Source of the DNA: Arenibacter latericius DSM 15913
GTDB lineage: Bacteria; Bacteroidota; Bacteroidia; Flavobacteriales; Flavobacteriaceae
DNA length: 64,000 nucleotides
Reading direction: 5' to 3'
NCBI RefSeq assembly: GCF_000424985.1
Contig: NZ_AUKX01000011.1
Location: forward strand, 1-64,000
This document shows, in pieces, positions 46,449-57,146 of the stretch; within the stretch, counting starts at the first letter, position 1; each line of letters starts with the position of its first letter. The notes below the pieces were generated by a model. That model ran no database searches and was not told the origin of the DNA. It saw only the letters and a list, made by a program, of their open reading frames with translations. Both the position numbers and the translations under genes were made by a program.

Positions 46449-48050
46449 ATGGACATCAAAGGCATACCCTTTAAAAAAACCGGTTATTTTTCTGACTTAA
46501 TATGTGATTATTTGGAGGGGATTCCAGCGTTGGATCCCTTTTATAATAGAAAGCCTCAGCTGGCCGAATTTAAGGAGCAAATTAAGGAGAAATCTAGTTT
46601 TTCCTCTGCAAACAGACAGGTATTGTCTGCCGTGCTAAAAGAGCAATATCAAAACATCAAAACCTCCAGTACAACAGAAACCAATATTTTACTGTTAAAG
46701 GAAAAGTCGACTTATACCGTTGTTACGGGGCATCAATTAAATTTATATACAGGTCCTCTGTACTTTTTATATAAGATTATTACCACTATTAATCTTACAA
46801 AAAAACTAAAGCGTGAATTTCCAGAAAATGATTTTGTCCCTATTTATTGGATGGCGACCGAAGATCACGATTTTGAAGAAATTAATTTCTTTAATTTCAG
46901 AGGGAAAAAACTTCAATGGAACAAACAAGCTTCGGGAGCAGTTGGCTCTTTAGATACAGATGGCTTACAAGCAATATGTGATGCTTTTTCTAATGAAATA
47001 GGGAAAAGTATAAACGCCAACAAGCTTAAACAATGGTTTGAAAAAGCCTATTTAGAGCATAACTCTTTGGGTGAAGCCACCCGATATCTTGCTAATGAGC
47101 TTTTTGGTGAATATGGACTGGTGATTTTAGATGGGAATGATCCGCAACTAAAAAGCCTCCTAATTCCGTATGTAGAAAAGGATCTTTTGGAACAAACCTC
47201 CCATAAAATGGTAGATAAGACCATTGTTGGATTAGAGGAATTAAAAGGAAATTATGGAATTCAGGTTAACCCTAGAGAAATTAATTACTTTTATTTGATA
47301 GATGGGGTGCGCGAGAGAATTTTAGAGCAAGACGGGAAGTATTTTGTTAACGACACTAAAATCCGATTTACAAAAGAGGAGATTCTAAAGGAATTGATGG
47401 ATCATCCGGAAAGATTTTCACCTAATGTTCTCACTAGACCCTTATATCAAGAAGTTATACTTCCTAATCTATGTTATATTGGAGGAGGAGGTGAACTGGC
47501 TTATTGGTTACAGCTAAAAGCCATGTTTAACGAAATGGAGGTGCCTTTTCCAATGCTTTTACTTCGTAATTCTGCCTTGGTGATTACGCAAAAGCAATAT
47601 GAGAAATTGGATAAAATGAATATCTCCATTGCAGACTTATTTTTAGATCAAAGCAGTTTTATCAATAAGAAAATTCGGGAAATTTCTAATATAGATATCG
47701 ATTTTACCCCTCAAAAAGAGCATTTAATAGAACAATTTAAAGGTCTTTATGAATTGGCAAAAATTACAGATGCATCATTCTTAGGAGCAGTAAAAGCTCA
47801 GGAAGTGAAGCAGCTTAATGGGTTAGATCATCTAGAGAAACGACTATTACGTGCACAAAAAAGAAAATTAGAGGATCAGGTGTTGCGAATGACCGAAATT
47901 CAAAATCAGCTTTTCCCTAATAGGTCCCTGCAAGAGCGCAACCTTAATTTCTCAGAACTCTATTTGGAATATGGTGAGCGGTTGATTCCTTCTTTAATAG
48001 AAGCGCTCGATCCTTTGGCGGGAGACTTTACTATTATAATGATGGATTAG
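46449..48050 (+). CDS. bshC: Bacillithiol biosynthesis cysteine-adding enzyme BshC
   Basis: A 533-aa enzyme that adds cysteine to GlcN-malate, the last step of bacillithiol synthesis. Characteristic segments are TVVTGHQLNLYTGPLYFLYKI and YWMATEDHDFEEINFF (the nucleotide-like binding region), LTRPLYQEVILPNLCYIGGGGELAYW and the C-terminal coiled coil. Length is normal for the family. bshA and bshB are not in the window. Divergent from the M14 peptidase. Confidence 0.94.
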   Translation: MDIKGIPFKKTGYFSDLICDYLEGIPALDPFYNRKPQLAEFKEQIKEKSSFSSANRQVLSAVLKEQYQNIKTSSTTETNILLLKEKSTYTVVTGHQLNLYTGPLYFLYKIITTINLTKKLKREFPENDFVPIYWMATEDHDFEEINFFNFRGKKLQWNKQASGAVGSLDTDGLQAICDAFSNEIGKSINANKLKQWFEKAYLEHNSLGEATRYLANELFGEYGLVILDGNDPQLKSLLIPYVEKDLLEQTSHKMVDKTIVGLEELKGNYGIQVNPREINYFYLIDGVRERILEQDGKYFVNDTKIRFTKEEILKELMDHPERFSPNVLTRPLYQEVILPNLCYIGGGGELAYWLQLKAMFNEMEVPFPMLLLRNSALVITQKQYEKLDKMNISIADLFLDQSSFINKKIREISNIDIDFTPQKEHLIEQFKGLYELAKITDASFLGAVKAQEVKQLNGLDHLEKRLLRAQKRKLEDQVLRMTEIQNQLFPNRSLQERNLNFSELYLEYGERLIPSLIEALDPLAGDFTIIMMD

Positions 48051-48123
48051 TTAAAGACTACTTCACAACTCATTTAAGACTAACAATTAATTAGGATTTT
48101 ATTCTTTTAAAATATTGCAGATT

Positions 48124-49500
48124 ATGTCCATGCACAAAGTAGATTTTGAAATGGTAGAAATGACTTTAGATGTCATGAAATATGCCATAGGTCGACTAAC
48201 ACACCCTTCCCCGGAATTGGGAAAACCAAAAAACGAAGCAGAACTAAAGGCTTTGGTAGGGGAAACAATTACGCCCTTAGGAATTGGAGGGGAAAAGGCA
48301 TTTAATTTGTTTAAAGATGTATTAATAAAGGCTACTGTGCCAATAGATCACCCTCGGCATTTGGCATTTGTGCCAGCATCTCCTACCAAGGCTGCGGTGA
48401 TGTTTGACCTTGTTACTTCGGCTTCCAGTATTCACGGTGCCTATTGGATGGAAGGGGCTGGCGGAATTTTCTGTGAGAATGAGGCTATGAAGTGGTTGGT
48501 GTCATTAACTGGCTTACCAGAAGGAGCGTTCGGAGTTTTTACTAGTGGAGGAACAGCTGCCAATCTTTCGGCTATGGTAACAGCAAGAGAATTTTGGAGG
48601 AAGGATCCTAGTAATAGAGGCAAAAAAGGAATAGTAATTACGTCTAGTGGAGCTCATTCTTCGGTAAAAGCAATGGCTAAGGTTATAGATTGCGATGTGC
48701 TATTGGTAGAAACAGAAGAGGAAATGACCTCTAAGGCGCTTAAAGAAAAAATAACAAGTTTAGATCCGCAAGAGCGTCAACGTTTATTTGCTGTGGTGGC
48801 AACAGGCGGTACTACCAATGCGGGGATTATAGATGATCTTTTTGGAATTGGAGACCTTTGCCAGGAGGAAAATCTTTGGTTTCATGTAGATGCAGCCTAT
48901 GGAGGAGGAGCATTGGCCTCTAAAACGGCTAGGTCACTTTTTAAGGGGTTGGAGAAAGCTGATAGTATTACTATTGATCCTCATAAATGGCTTTTTTCAC
49001 CTTATGATTGTGGCGCAATTCTATATAGAGAACCAGAGCTAGCCAAGGAAGCGCATTCCCAAGAAGGTTCTTACTTGGAGATTTTTAATGATGACGGTGC
49101 TCGCGGTTTTAATCCTTCTGACTATCAGATTCAGCTTACTCGTAGGGTTAGAGGTTTACCATTGTGGTTCTCCTTGGCAATGCACGGTACAGATAAATAT
49201 TCTTGGGCAGTGGATAGGGGAATAGAATTGGCGAATTTAGCTGGAGAACTAATCACCAAGAATCCATTAGTTGAATTGGTGAGGGAGCCTAGTCTTTCCT
49301 GTGTGGTTTTTAGGAGGTTAGGGTGGTCTTCGGAGGACTATACTAAATGGACCTATAAAAATCAACGCGAAGGTTTTGCTTTGGTGACTCCTACTAAATT
49401 TAAAGTTCAAGGAGAGTATGAAACGGTAGCTCGTTTTTGTTTTATTAATCCCGCGACTACTGAAGAGGATATAAGTATGATCTTAGCTTCTATGGAGTAA
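48124..49500 (+). CDS. Pyridoxal-phosphate-dependent decarboxylase (group II)
   Basis: About 458 aa. PLP site residues are present: stacking His in SGAHSSV (near 178), Asp in WFHVDAAYGGGA (near 256) and the Schiff-base Lys in ITIDPHKWLF (near 288). The family decarboxylates amino acids such as glutamate, aspartate, tyrosine or diaminobutyrate; the substrate is not decided. The frame opens at a TTG (48115), but the ATG at 48124 is the likelier start. About 70 bp after bshC, convergent with the PNPOx-like gene. Confidence 0.92.
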   Translation: MSMHKVDFEMVEMTLDVMKYAIGRLTHPSPELGKPKNEAELKALVGETITPLGIGGEKAFNLFKDVLIKATVPIDHPRHLAFVPASPTKAAVMFDLVTSASSIHGAYWMEGAGGIFCENEAMKWLVSLTGLPEGAFGVFTSGGTAANLSAMVTAREFWRKDPSNRGKKGIVITSSGAHSSVKAMAKVIDCDVLLVETEEEMTSKALKEKITSLDPQERQRLFAVVATGGTTNAGIIDDLFGIGDLCQEENLWFHVDAAYGGGALASKTARSLFKGLEKADSITIDPHKWLFSPYDCGAILYREPELAKEAHSQEGSYLEIFNDDGARGFNPSDYQIQLTRRVRGLPLWFSLAMHGTDKYSWAVDRGIELANLAGELITKNPLVELVREPSLSCVVFRRLGWSSEDYTKWTYKNQREGFALVTPTKFKVQGEYETVARFCFINPATTEEDISMILASME

Positions 49501-49523
49501 AACTGCAATTAGAAGATTAGTAA

Positions 49524-50069
49524 TTAAGGGACCAGAAATTCGCTCTCCCATTCGCTCTCCACCTTGGAAAATCGGACTCGGGTATGGTTAGGGCGACCCA
49601 ATTTTAGGTACTCCATTTTATGAGGGAAGATCTCTACAATGCAGAAGTGATTGTCTTCGGAAAGGTATTCTAGCTTGTCGGGGTCGTTTATAATGGTCCC
49701 TGGGGATTTACTAGTGGTATATTCTTTTTTGGAAAAATCTGGAATTGAACTCCAATGCACTTCCTTGGTAGTTGTATCGGAATTATAAGTGGCTATTCCT
49801 TCTATTCTTAATTGGAGTAGTTTTTCTGGGTGATAAAAGATAAGGCTTACCTTTTTGTTTTCTTTTATGTGGGTTATCTTTTTAGAGCGTTTGTCAGTGT
49901 AGAAAGTAATCTTTAAATCCTTATCTACATCGCGCATTACCACGGTTCGCAATCGGGCTACATGATCTAATCCAACCGTTGCAAAAGTAAAGAATCTAAA
50001 AGGATGGCCTTTTTCTTTGGGACCCCGTTGTAATTCCTGTCTAATCTCTTCTAAATAAACCTTACCCAT
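49524..50069 (-). CDS. Pyridoxamine 5'-phosphate oxidase-like FMN-binding protein
   Basis: A 181-aa split-barrel flavin protein of the Pyridox_oxase_2 type. Flavin-contacting segments: FATVGLDHVARLRTVVMRDVDK, FYTDKRSKKITHIKENKKVSLIFYHPEKLLQLRIEG. It lacks the C-terminal PNP-oxidase dimer signature of PdxH, so it need not make PLP. Its position next to a PLP decarboxylase is convergent, not an operon. Confidence 0.85.
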   Translation of the reverse strand: MGKVYLEEIRQELQRGPKEKGHPFRFFTFATVGLDHVARLRTVVMRDVDKDLKITFYTDKRSKKITHIKENKKVSLIFYHPEKLLQLRIEGIATYNSDTTTKEVHWSSIPDFSKKEYTTSKSPGTIINDPDKLEYLSEDNHFCIVEIFPHKMEYLKLGRPNHTRVRFSKVESEWESEFLVP

Positions 50070-50323
50070 GATGCATAATTATTAGATAAATAAAGGTAAA
50101 AAGAAATATTGAAGTGAGGTGGTTTTGGAACGTTATAACTATAAATAACCATTGTCTCTAAAGGTCTTCTTAGGAAGCTGTATTAACAAGCCTCAATATT
50201 TTCCTAGTTATATTGTTATAATTAATCTATAGAGATGTAAATTAAATGGGTATTTTTGGGCCGGATTTATGAAGTAATTCATAAATATCCTTTAAACATG
50301 TTTTTCAAAAATTTTCAATTTAC

Positions 50324-50331
50324 TATTTTTG
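50324..50331 (+). promoter_or_regulatory. -7 promoter box TATTTTTG for guaA
   Basis: Exact consensus 4 nt before the ATG at 50335, implying a nearly leaderless guaA mRNA. It overlaps the TTG at 50329, excluding that start. Confidence 0.6.
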
Positions 50332-50334
50332 CCC

Positions 50335-51867
50335 ATGCAAAATAACGTCCTCATTTTAGATTTTGGTTCCCAGTATACGCAACTCATTGCCAGAAGGGTT
50401 AGGGAACTTAATATTTTCTGCGAAATTAAACCATATAATAAGTTACCTGAAGATTTATCGGTCTACAAAGCGGTAATCCTTTCTGGGTCACCATTTTCTA
50501 TTCGCGCCGAAGATGCTCCGCATCCAGATCTTTCGCAAATAAAAGGTAAGAAGCCACTCTTAGCAATTTGTTATGGTGCTCAATACTTGGCACATTTCAA
50601 TGGCGGGAATGTTTCTCCTTCTAGTACTAGGGAGTATGGTAGAGCTAAGCTTTCATTTATTGAAAATAATGAACCTTTCTTTAATGGAATTGCTGAAGGG
50701 AGTCAGGTATGGATGAGCCATAGTGATACTATAAAAGAATTGCCTACAGGCGCTACTAGATTGGCGAGCACACCAGATGTAGAGAATGCTGCATATAAAA
50801 TAAATGGCGAAGATACCTATGCAATTCAATTCCACCCAGAAGTGTATCACACTACAGACGGGAAGCAATTATTGGAGAACTTTCTTGTGCATATTGCCGG
50901 ATTAGCGCAAACTTGGACGCCCGACTCTTTTGTAGATTCAACAGTAGCTGAGCTTAAGAATAAAATAGGGAACGAAAAAGTAATCCTTGGACTTTCTGGG
51001 GGAGTAGATTCTACGGTAGCAGCTGTGCTCTTGCATAAGGCTATTGGGAAAAACCTTCACTGTATTTTCGTAAATAACGGATTACTTCGTAAAAACGAAT
51101 TCCAAGCTGTGCTAGATCAGTATCATGGGATGGGGTTAAATGTAAAAGGAGTTGACGCTTCGGCACGCTTTTTGGATAATCTGGAAGGGGAGAGCGACCC
51201 AGAAACTAAAAGGAAAACCATAGGAAGGGTATTTATTGAGGTTTTTGATGACGAATCCCATAAGGTGGAAGATGCTAAATGGTTAGGACAGGGTACAATT
51301 TATCCCGATGTGATAGAATCAGTTTCCGCTACAGGAGGACCTTCTGCAACTATTAAAAGCCACCATAATGTTGGTGGATTGCCAGACTATATGAAGTTGA
51401 AAGTAGTTGAGCCCTTGAGGATGTTATTTAAGGATGAGGTGAGAAGAGTAGGTGCTAGTTTAGGAATAGATAAAGAACTGTTGGGAAGACATCCTTTCCC
51501 AGGTCCAGGACTAGCTATTCGTATCCTAGGTGATATTACTCGTGAGAAAGTAGAAATTCTTCAAGAGGTTGATGCAATCTTTATTAACGGTCTTAAAGAA
51601 TGGGGACTTTATGATAAGGTATGGCAGGCAGGAGCAATACTCTTACCAGTAAATAGTGTTGGAGTAATGGGTGATGAACGTACTTATGAAAAGTGTGTAG
51701 CTCTTAGAGCTGTTGAAAGTACAGACGGAATGACAGCAGATTGGGTGAATTTGCCTTATGAGTTTTTACAAAAAACTTCTAACGATATTATCAATAAGGT
51801 GCGTGGAGTGAATAGAGTGGTGTACGATATCAGTTCTAAACCACCAGCAACTATTGAGTGGGAATAG
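50335..51867 (+). CDS. guaA: GMP synthase (glutamine-hydrolysing)
   Basis: A 510-aa enzyme aminating XMP to GMP. The N-terminal class I glutamine amidotransferase has the nucleophile Cys in [12 protein letters not shown] (near 79) and FHPEVYHT with the His-Glu pair. The ATP pyrophosphatase domain has the P-loop [14 protein letters not shown], and the C-terminal XMP-binding dimer domain ends in PPATIEWE. Full length. The longer TTG start is inside the promoter box. Followed by the LysM/PBP1 gene after about 85 nt. Confidence 0.97.
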   Translation: MQNNVLILDFGSQYTQLIARRVRELNIFCEIKPYNKLPEDLSVYKAVILSGSPFSIRAEDAPHPDLSQIKGKKPLLAICYGAQYLAHFNGGNVSPSSTREYGRAKLSFIENNEPFFNGIAEGSQVWMSHSDTIKELPTGATRLASTPDVENAAYKINGEDTYAIQFHPEVYHTTDGKQLLENFLVHIAGLAQTWTPDSFVDSTVAELKNKIGNEKVILGLSGGVDSTVAAVLLHKAIGKNLHCIFVNNGLLRKNEFQAVLDQYHGMGLNVKGVDASARFLDNLEGESDPETKRKTIGRVFIEVFDDESHKVEDAKWLGQGTIYPDVIESVSATGGPSATIKSHHNVGGLPDYMKLKVVEPLRMLFKDEVRRVGASLGIDKELLGRHPFPGPGLAIRILGDITREKVEILQEVDAIFINGLKEWGLYDKVWQAGAILLPVNSVGVMGDERTYEKCVALRAVESTDGMTADWVNLPYEFLQKTSNDIINKVRGVNRVVYDISSKPPATIEWE

Positions 51868-51950
51868 AAGGTTGTACAGAAGAATAAATTTGTGTTAATC
51901 ACGTTTAGAAAATAGTCTTGAGTTGAGTTTAATCTATAAAATCCAGGATA

Positions 51951-54137
51951 GTGAAATTAAATAAAAAAGCAATATTATCAACATTTCTCATGCTATTCAT
52001 TGGGGTGTGTGCAGTTGCCCAAAAATTCACCACCCATTCTGTAAAGGAAGGGGAGACCTTGGAAAGCATTGCAAAACAATACAAGGTTTCTGAACTTGGA
52101 ATTTTAAATTATAACAAGGAAGTAAAAAAAGGTCAGGCTATTAAAGCTAACACTATCCTGGTAATTCCCCTTGTTAGTGACATCAATGAGAAAAAAGCTG
52201 TAGAACAGAAAACAGAGGTTGGTGTAAGTGACCTATTGGAGAAGCTAGATGGAGAAGGAGAGAATGTAGGTAAGCAAGAGCCTGTTGGATTTATTTCTCA
52301 TAGGGCAAGAAGGAGGGAAACCTTATATGGAATTGCCAGAAAATACAATGTTACCGAAGATGATATAAAGCGGTACAATAGGGAATTGTATTCAGTGCAA
52401 TTGAAAAGAGGTATGACTCTGAAGGTTCCTAAATACCGAAAGGCAAAGGAGCCAGAAAATGTTCATGTGGAAGAGAATTATGAGGTGTACACAGTTCAGC
52501 CTAAAGAGACCAGATGGAGTATTGCACATAAATATGGAATTACTCAAGACAGTCTTTTAGTCTTAAATCCCGACTTATCTAAAACTACGGATCACTTGGC
52601 AAATGGACAGGAATTGTTGGTACCTAAACTAGTAAAAGGAAAGATTAAAGATCAACAAACCCAATTGTATACTTCCTATACTGTTCCTCCAAAACAAACT
52701 TTATATAGTTTGCAGAAGAAGTTTGATCTTAGCTCCGAAGAGCTTATGAAGTTAAACCCAGAAATTAAAGAGCGTGGTGGTTTAAAAGAAGGTATGGTTC
52801 TTCAAATCCCTGTTAAAACAGCTAATTCTGGTGTGGTTAATACCGAGAACTTTAATTTTTATGAGGTAAAACCAAAGCAAACCGAATTTTCCCTTACTAG
52901 GAAATTTGGAGTTACATACAGAGAATTGTTAGATCTGAATCCAGATTTGAAAGATGGTTTGAAAGCTGGGATGGTATTAAAGCTACCAAAAGGTCAGACT
53001 GGTAATTTTGATGTGAAAAACGCACTTATTTTAGATAAGATTAATCTGGTAGATAGTATAAATCCTCTTAATAAACCTAAGGTTATGTTCTTACTACCGT
53101 TTAGGTTTGATAGATTGGATTTAAATGATACCGAAGGGGTGTCTAATGCTATAAGAAAAAGAAAGGACGTAAAATACAGTCTTGGTTTGTATTCCGGAGC
53201 GCTGATGGCAATAGACTCGGTAGCCAAATTAGGAATATCCGTAGACGTAAAAACTTTTGATACAGAACTTAGTTTGAATCGTGCAAGAAGTATAATGCAA
53301 CAGGAAAATCTAAATGGAGTTTCAGCTATTTTTGGTCCATTAGATCCTGTTTCTCTTAAAGAAGTAGCATTAATAGCAGCGAATTACAACGTTCCTGTAA
53401 TTGCACCTATGACTGAGGGTAGTGATTTAAGTTTGAGTAATGTATATTTTACTCTTCCTTCTAAGAAGGTGATGAGAGAGCAGTTATTAGATTATATCTC
53501 GGATATTAGGACAGATCAAAAAATAATAGTCATTGCCGACTCTAAGAGTAAATCCACTGAAGCATTGTTATTAAGACGATTTCCAGGGGCTAGTACGGTG
53601 ACTTTAAAAGAAGACAGAACCTTGGATATTAATAGGCTTTCTGCTTTACTATCCGAAACATCTGATAACTATGTGTTTTTGGAGACGGAGCAAGCCACGG
53701 TGGTGCATCATGCAGCCTCCTTGCTAAACTCTTTGGTTAGCGGCAAGAAAAAAATTAAGCTGTTAACAACGGATAAAAACTCCGCTTTTGATAATGAAGT
53801 GGTCTCTTATTCTCATTTGTCTAATCTAAGATTTACCTACCCTTCTCCTGCGCGTAGATTCGATGGTAAATCCAACTCCTTTACCAAAGCTTATAGTGCT
53901 AGGTTTGGATCAGAACCAGATGAGTATGCAATAAGAGGTTTTGATATCACTTATGACTTGCTATTAAAACTTGCCTATAAAAATAACTTGGCAGATGCTT
54001 CCAAATTAATTGGTGGTACAGAATATACTGGCAACAAATTTAATTACGCTAAAAATTTTACTTCTGGATATTTTAATACTGCCGCCTATATATTAGAGTA
54101 TAAAAATATGGAAGTCGTAGAATTAAAAGAAGAATAA
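51951..54137 (+). CDS. Exported LysM-repeat protein with PBP1-like domain
   Basis: A 728-aa protein starting at GTG. A signal peptide (about 1-24, ending VCAVAQ) is followed by five LysM repeats: about 26-75, 112-160, 175-225, 240-290 and 297-345. Each has the SIAKQYKV/GIARKYNV/SIAHKYGI/SLQKKFDL/SLTRKFGV-type helix. The C-terminal about 360 residues resemble a type 1 periplasmic binding protein (PKVMFLLPFRFDRLDL, VSAIFGPLDP, PVIAPMTEGSDLS). It should bind peptidoglycan and, perhaps, a ligand. Followed 2 nt later by osmC, so likely cotranscribed. Confidence 0.9.
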   Translation: MKLNKKAILSTFLMLFIGVCAVAQKFTTHSVKEGETLESIAKQYKVSELGILNYNKEVKKGQAIKANTILVIPLVSDINEKKAVEQKTEVGVSDLLEKLDGEGENVGKQEPVGFISHRARRRETLYGIARKYNVTEDDIKRYNRELYSVQLKRGMTLKVPKYRKAKEPENVHVEENYEVYTVQPKETRWSIAHKYGITQDSLLVLNPDLSKTTDHLANGQELLVPKLVKGKIKDQQTQLYTSYTVPPKQTLYSLQKKFDLSSEELMKLNPEIKERGGLKEGMVLQIPVKTANSGVVNTENFNFYEVKPKQTEFSLTRKFGVTYRELLDLNPDLKDGLKAGMVLKLPKGQTGNFDVKNALILDKINLVDSINPLNKPKVMFLLPFRFDRLDLNDTEGVSNAIRKRKDVKYSLGLYSGALMAIDSVAKLGISVDVKTFDTELSLNRARSIMQQENLNGVSAIFGPLDPVSLKEVALIAANYNVPVIAPMTEGSDLSLSNVYFTLPSKKVMREQLLDYISDIRTDQKIIVIADSKSKSTEALLLRRFPGASTVTLKEDRTLDINRLSALLSETSDNYVFLETEQATVVHHAASLLNSLVSGKKKIKLLTTDKNSAFDNEVVSYSHLSNLRFTYPSPARRFDGKSNSFTKAYSARFGSEPDEYAIRGFDITYDLLLKLAYKNNLADASKLIGGTEYTGNKFNYAKNFTSGYFNTAAYILEYKNMEVVELKEE

Positions 54138-54139
54138 AA

Positions 54140-54544
54140 ATGACTTCAAAAGTTACCTATTTAGGAGACCTTAGAACTAGTTGTGAGCATTTGCTATCGG
54201 GAAATAGTTTTGTAACAGATGCACCTCTAGATAACCACGGGCTAGGACAGGCTTTTTCACCTACAGATACCATTGCTACAGGATTGGCAAGTTGTATGTT
54301 CTCTGTTATGGGAATTAAAGCTAGAAGTCTAGAAGTAGATCTTGTAGACTCTACAGCTGAGGTGACAAAGTTTATGGAGGCAGATCCTAGAAGGATAGTA
54401 AGAATTGATGTGAAATTTAAACTGCCTAAAAATATTTCTGAAAAGAACAGGAAAATTTTAGAAAATACCGCAAGGACTTGCCCCGTACACTATAGTCTTC
54501 ATCCAGATATCGTTAGAAATATATCGTTTCACTGGGAATTTTAA
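54140..54544 (+). CDS. OsmC/Ohr family peroxidase
   Basis: A 134-aa protein with the two redox cysteines of the family: Cys in TGLASCMFSVMG and Cys in TARTCPVHYSLHPDI. The Arg/Glu residues around the first helix fit a thiol-dependent organic hydroperoxide reductase. Starts 2 nt after the LysM/PBP1 gene stop, indicating translational coupling. Confidence 0.9.
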   Translation: MTSKVTYLGDLRTSCEHLLSGNSFVTDAPLDNHGLGQAFSPTDTIATGLASCMFSVMGIKARSLEVDLVDSTAEVTKFMEADPRRIVRIDVKFKLPKNISEKNRKILENTARTCPVHYSLHPDIVRNISFHWEF

Positions 54545-54553
54545 AAGTTATTC

Positions 54554-54614
54554 TAGTTTTCATCCTTTTGCTGTGTAAACCTTACTTCCACTATTAGCAA
54601 ATGGATGAAAACTA
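54554..54614. repeat. Long inverted repeat just downstream of osmC
   Basis: Two 19-nt arms (54554-54572 and 54596-54614) match as reverse complements at 18 of 19 positions, with a 23-nt spacer. The arms are AT-rich, and there is no T-run after the second arm, so it is not a classical terminator. Confidence 0.7.
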
Positions 54615-54814
54615 ATCCATAAGAATTATGGTTGTCATGGTTCTTAATTAAAGAATAACTTTCTCTTGGCTTTGATGCTTAGAGTATTTTTTCCTGTTTA
54701 TTTCCATTAAATTATTCGCTTTTAGAAATAAAAATACGGTAGATGCCGGTTTTTAAGAAACTCCTTCTTTCATTTCTTAAATTTGAAAGGCTATAAATGC
54801 AACTCCTAATATAC

Positions 54815-54846
54815 TGCTGCTTACCTATTAAATGCAGCATTTTTAT
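54815..54846 (+). terminator. Possible weak terminator
   Basis: A 6-bp stem (TGCTGC with GCAGCA) with a 13-nt loop, followed by TTTTTATT on the plus strand. It is far (about 270 nt) from the preceding gene. Confidence 0.35.
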
Positions 54847-55042
54847 TAAAACGAAATATCTTTTTACTTTGGGACATAAGAATGCTCTTGAACTTGTTTG
54901 CTGAGACCTTCAGGTGATTATCGATTTGTAATCGCATTTTTTTATTTTGTTTTTCAAAGGTTTTTTTTATTGTGGGGATTTATAAAATAAAGAAGGTGGT
55001 AGATTAAGAAAGGATAAATTCCCTGTAAAATTTATTTCACAA

Positions 55043-55073
55043 TTGGTTGGCTAATCTGAAGGTGGTATATTTG
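55043..55073 (+). promoter_or_regulatory. Promoter TTG-N20-TATATTTG for the DUF3820 gene
   Basis: TTG at 55043-55045 and TATATTTG at 55066-55073, spaced 20 nt. The gene starts 15 nt downstream. Confidence 0.65.
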
Positions 55074-55088
55074 GATATATTATAAATT

Positions 55089-55325
55089 ATGAATGTAGCT
55101 CCAGATAAAAGAAAGTTAATCGAATTGGCCCATTACAAGATGCCATTTGGAAAATTTAAAGGGAGGTATCTAGTAGATCTTCCAGAGCCCTATTTAGTGT
55201 GGTTTCAGCAGAGTGGATTTCCTACAGGAAAGCTTGGCGATTTGCTTAAATCCATGCTAGAGATTAAAATAAATGGATTGGAAGGGTTAATTCGTAAAAT
55301 TCAAAAAGATTTTCCAAGGTATTAA
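55089..55325 (+). CDS. DUF3820 family small protein
   Basis: A 78-aa protein with the DUF3820 signature MPFGKFKGRYLVDLPEPYLVWFQQ (about residues 17-40) and a helical basic tail. Family function is unknown; nucleic-acid or exonuclease links have been proposed for related domains, not shown here. It stands 60 nt before pyrG but pyrG has its own -7 box. Confidence 0.85.
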   Translation: MNVAPDKRKLIELAHYKMPFGKFKGRYLVDLPEPYLVWFQQSGFPTGKLGDLLKSMLEIKINGLEGLIRKIQKDFPRY

Positions 55326-55348
55326 CTATAAATTGTGATTGCAATTTG

Positions 55349-55356
55349 TATTTTTG
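55349..55356 (+). promoter_or_regulatory. -7 promoter box TATTTTTG for pyrG
   Basis: Exact TAnnTTTG, 30 nt before the pyrG ATG. No TTG at the normal spacing. Confidence 0.6.
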
Positions 55357-55379
55357 CTCGCGTTAAGAATTCAACCTAA

Positions 55380-57020
<1,641 letters not shown>

Positions 57021-57146
57021 TAATAAGATTATGTTCCAATAGTATATCGATTGCTGTTGGATATATATTTGCAAATTAAAATACTTGTTTCTAGCTGGAC
57101 AAAAAATTTCTAAATAGTCAAAGGATCAAGTAAAATAATACGATAG

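Larger units (their letters stand above)
54545..55088. other. 544-bp gene-free region between osmC and DUF3820
   Basis: Holds a long imperfect inverted repeat (54554-54614), a possible terminator (54815-54846) and the DUF3820 promoter. No credible ORF on either strand. Confidence 0.7.
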
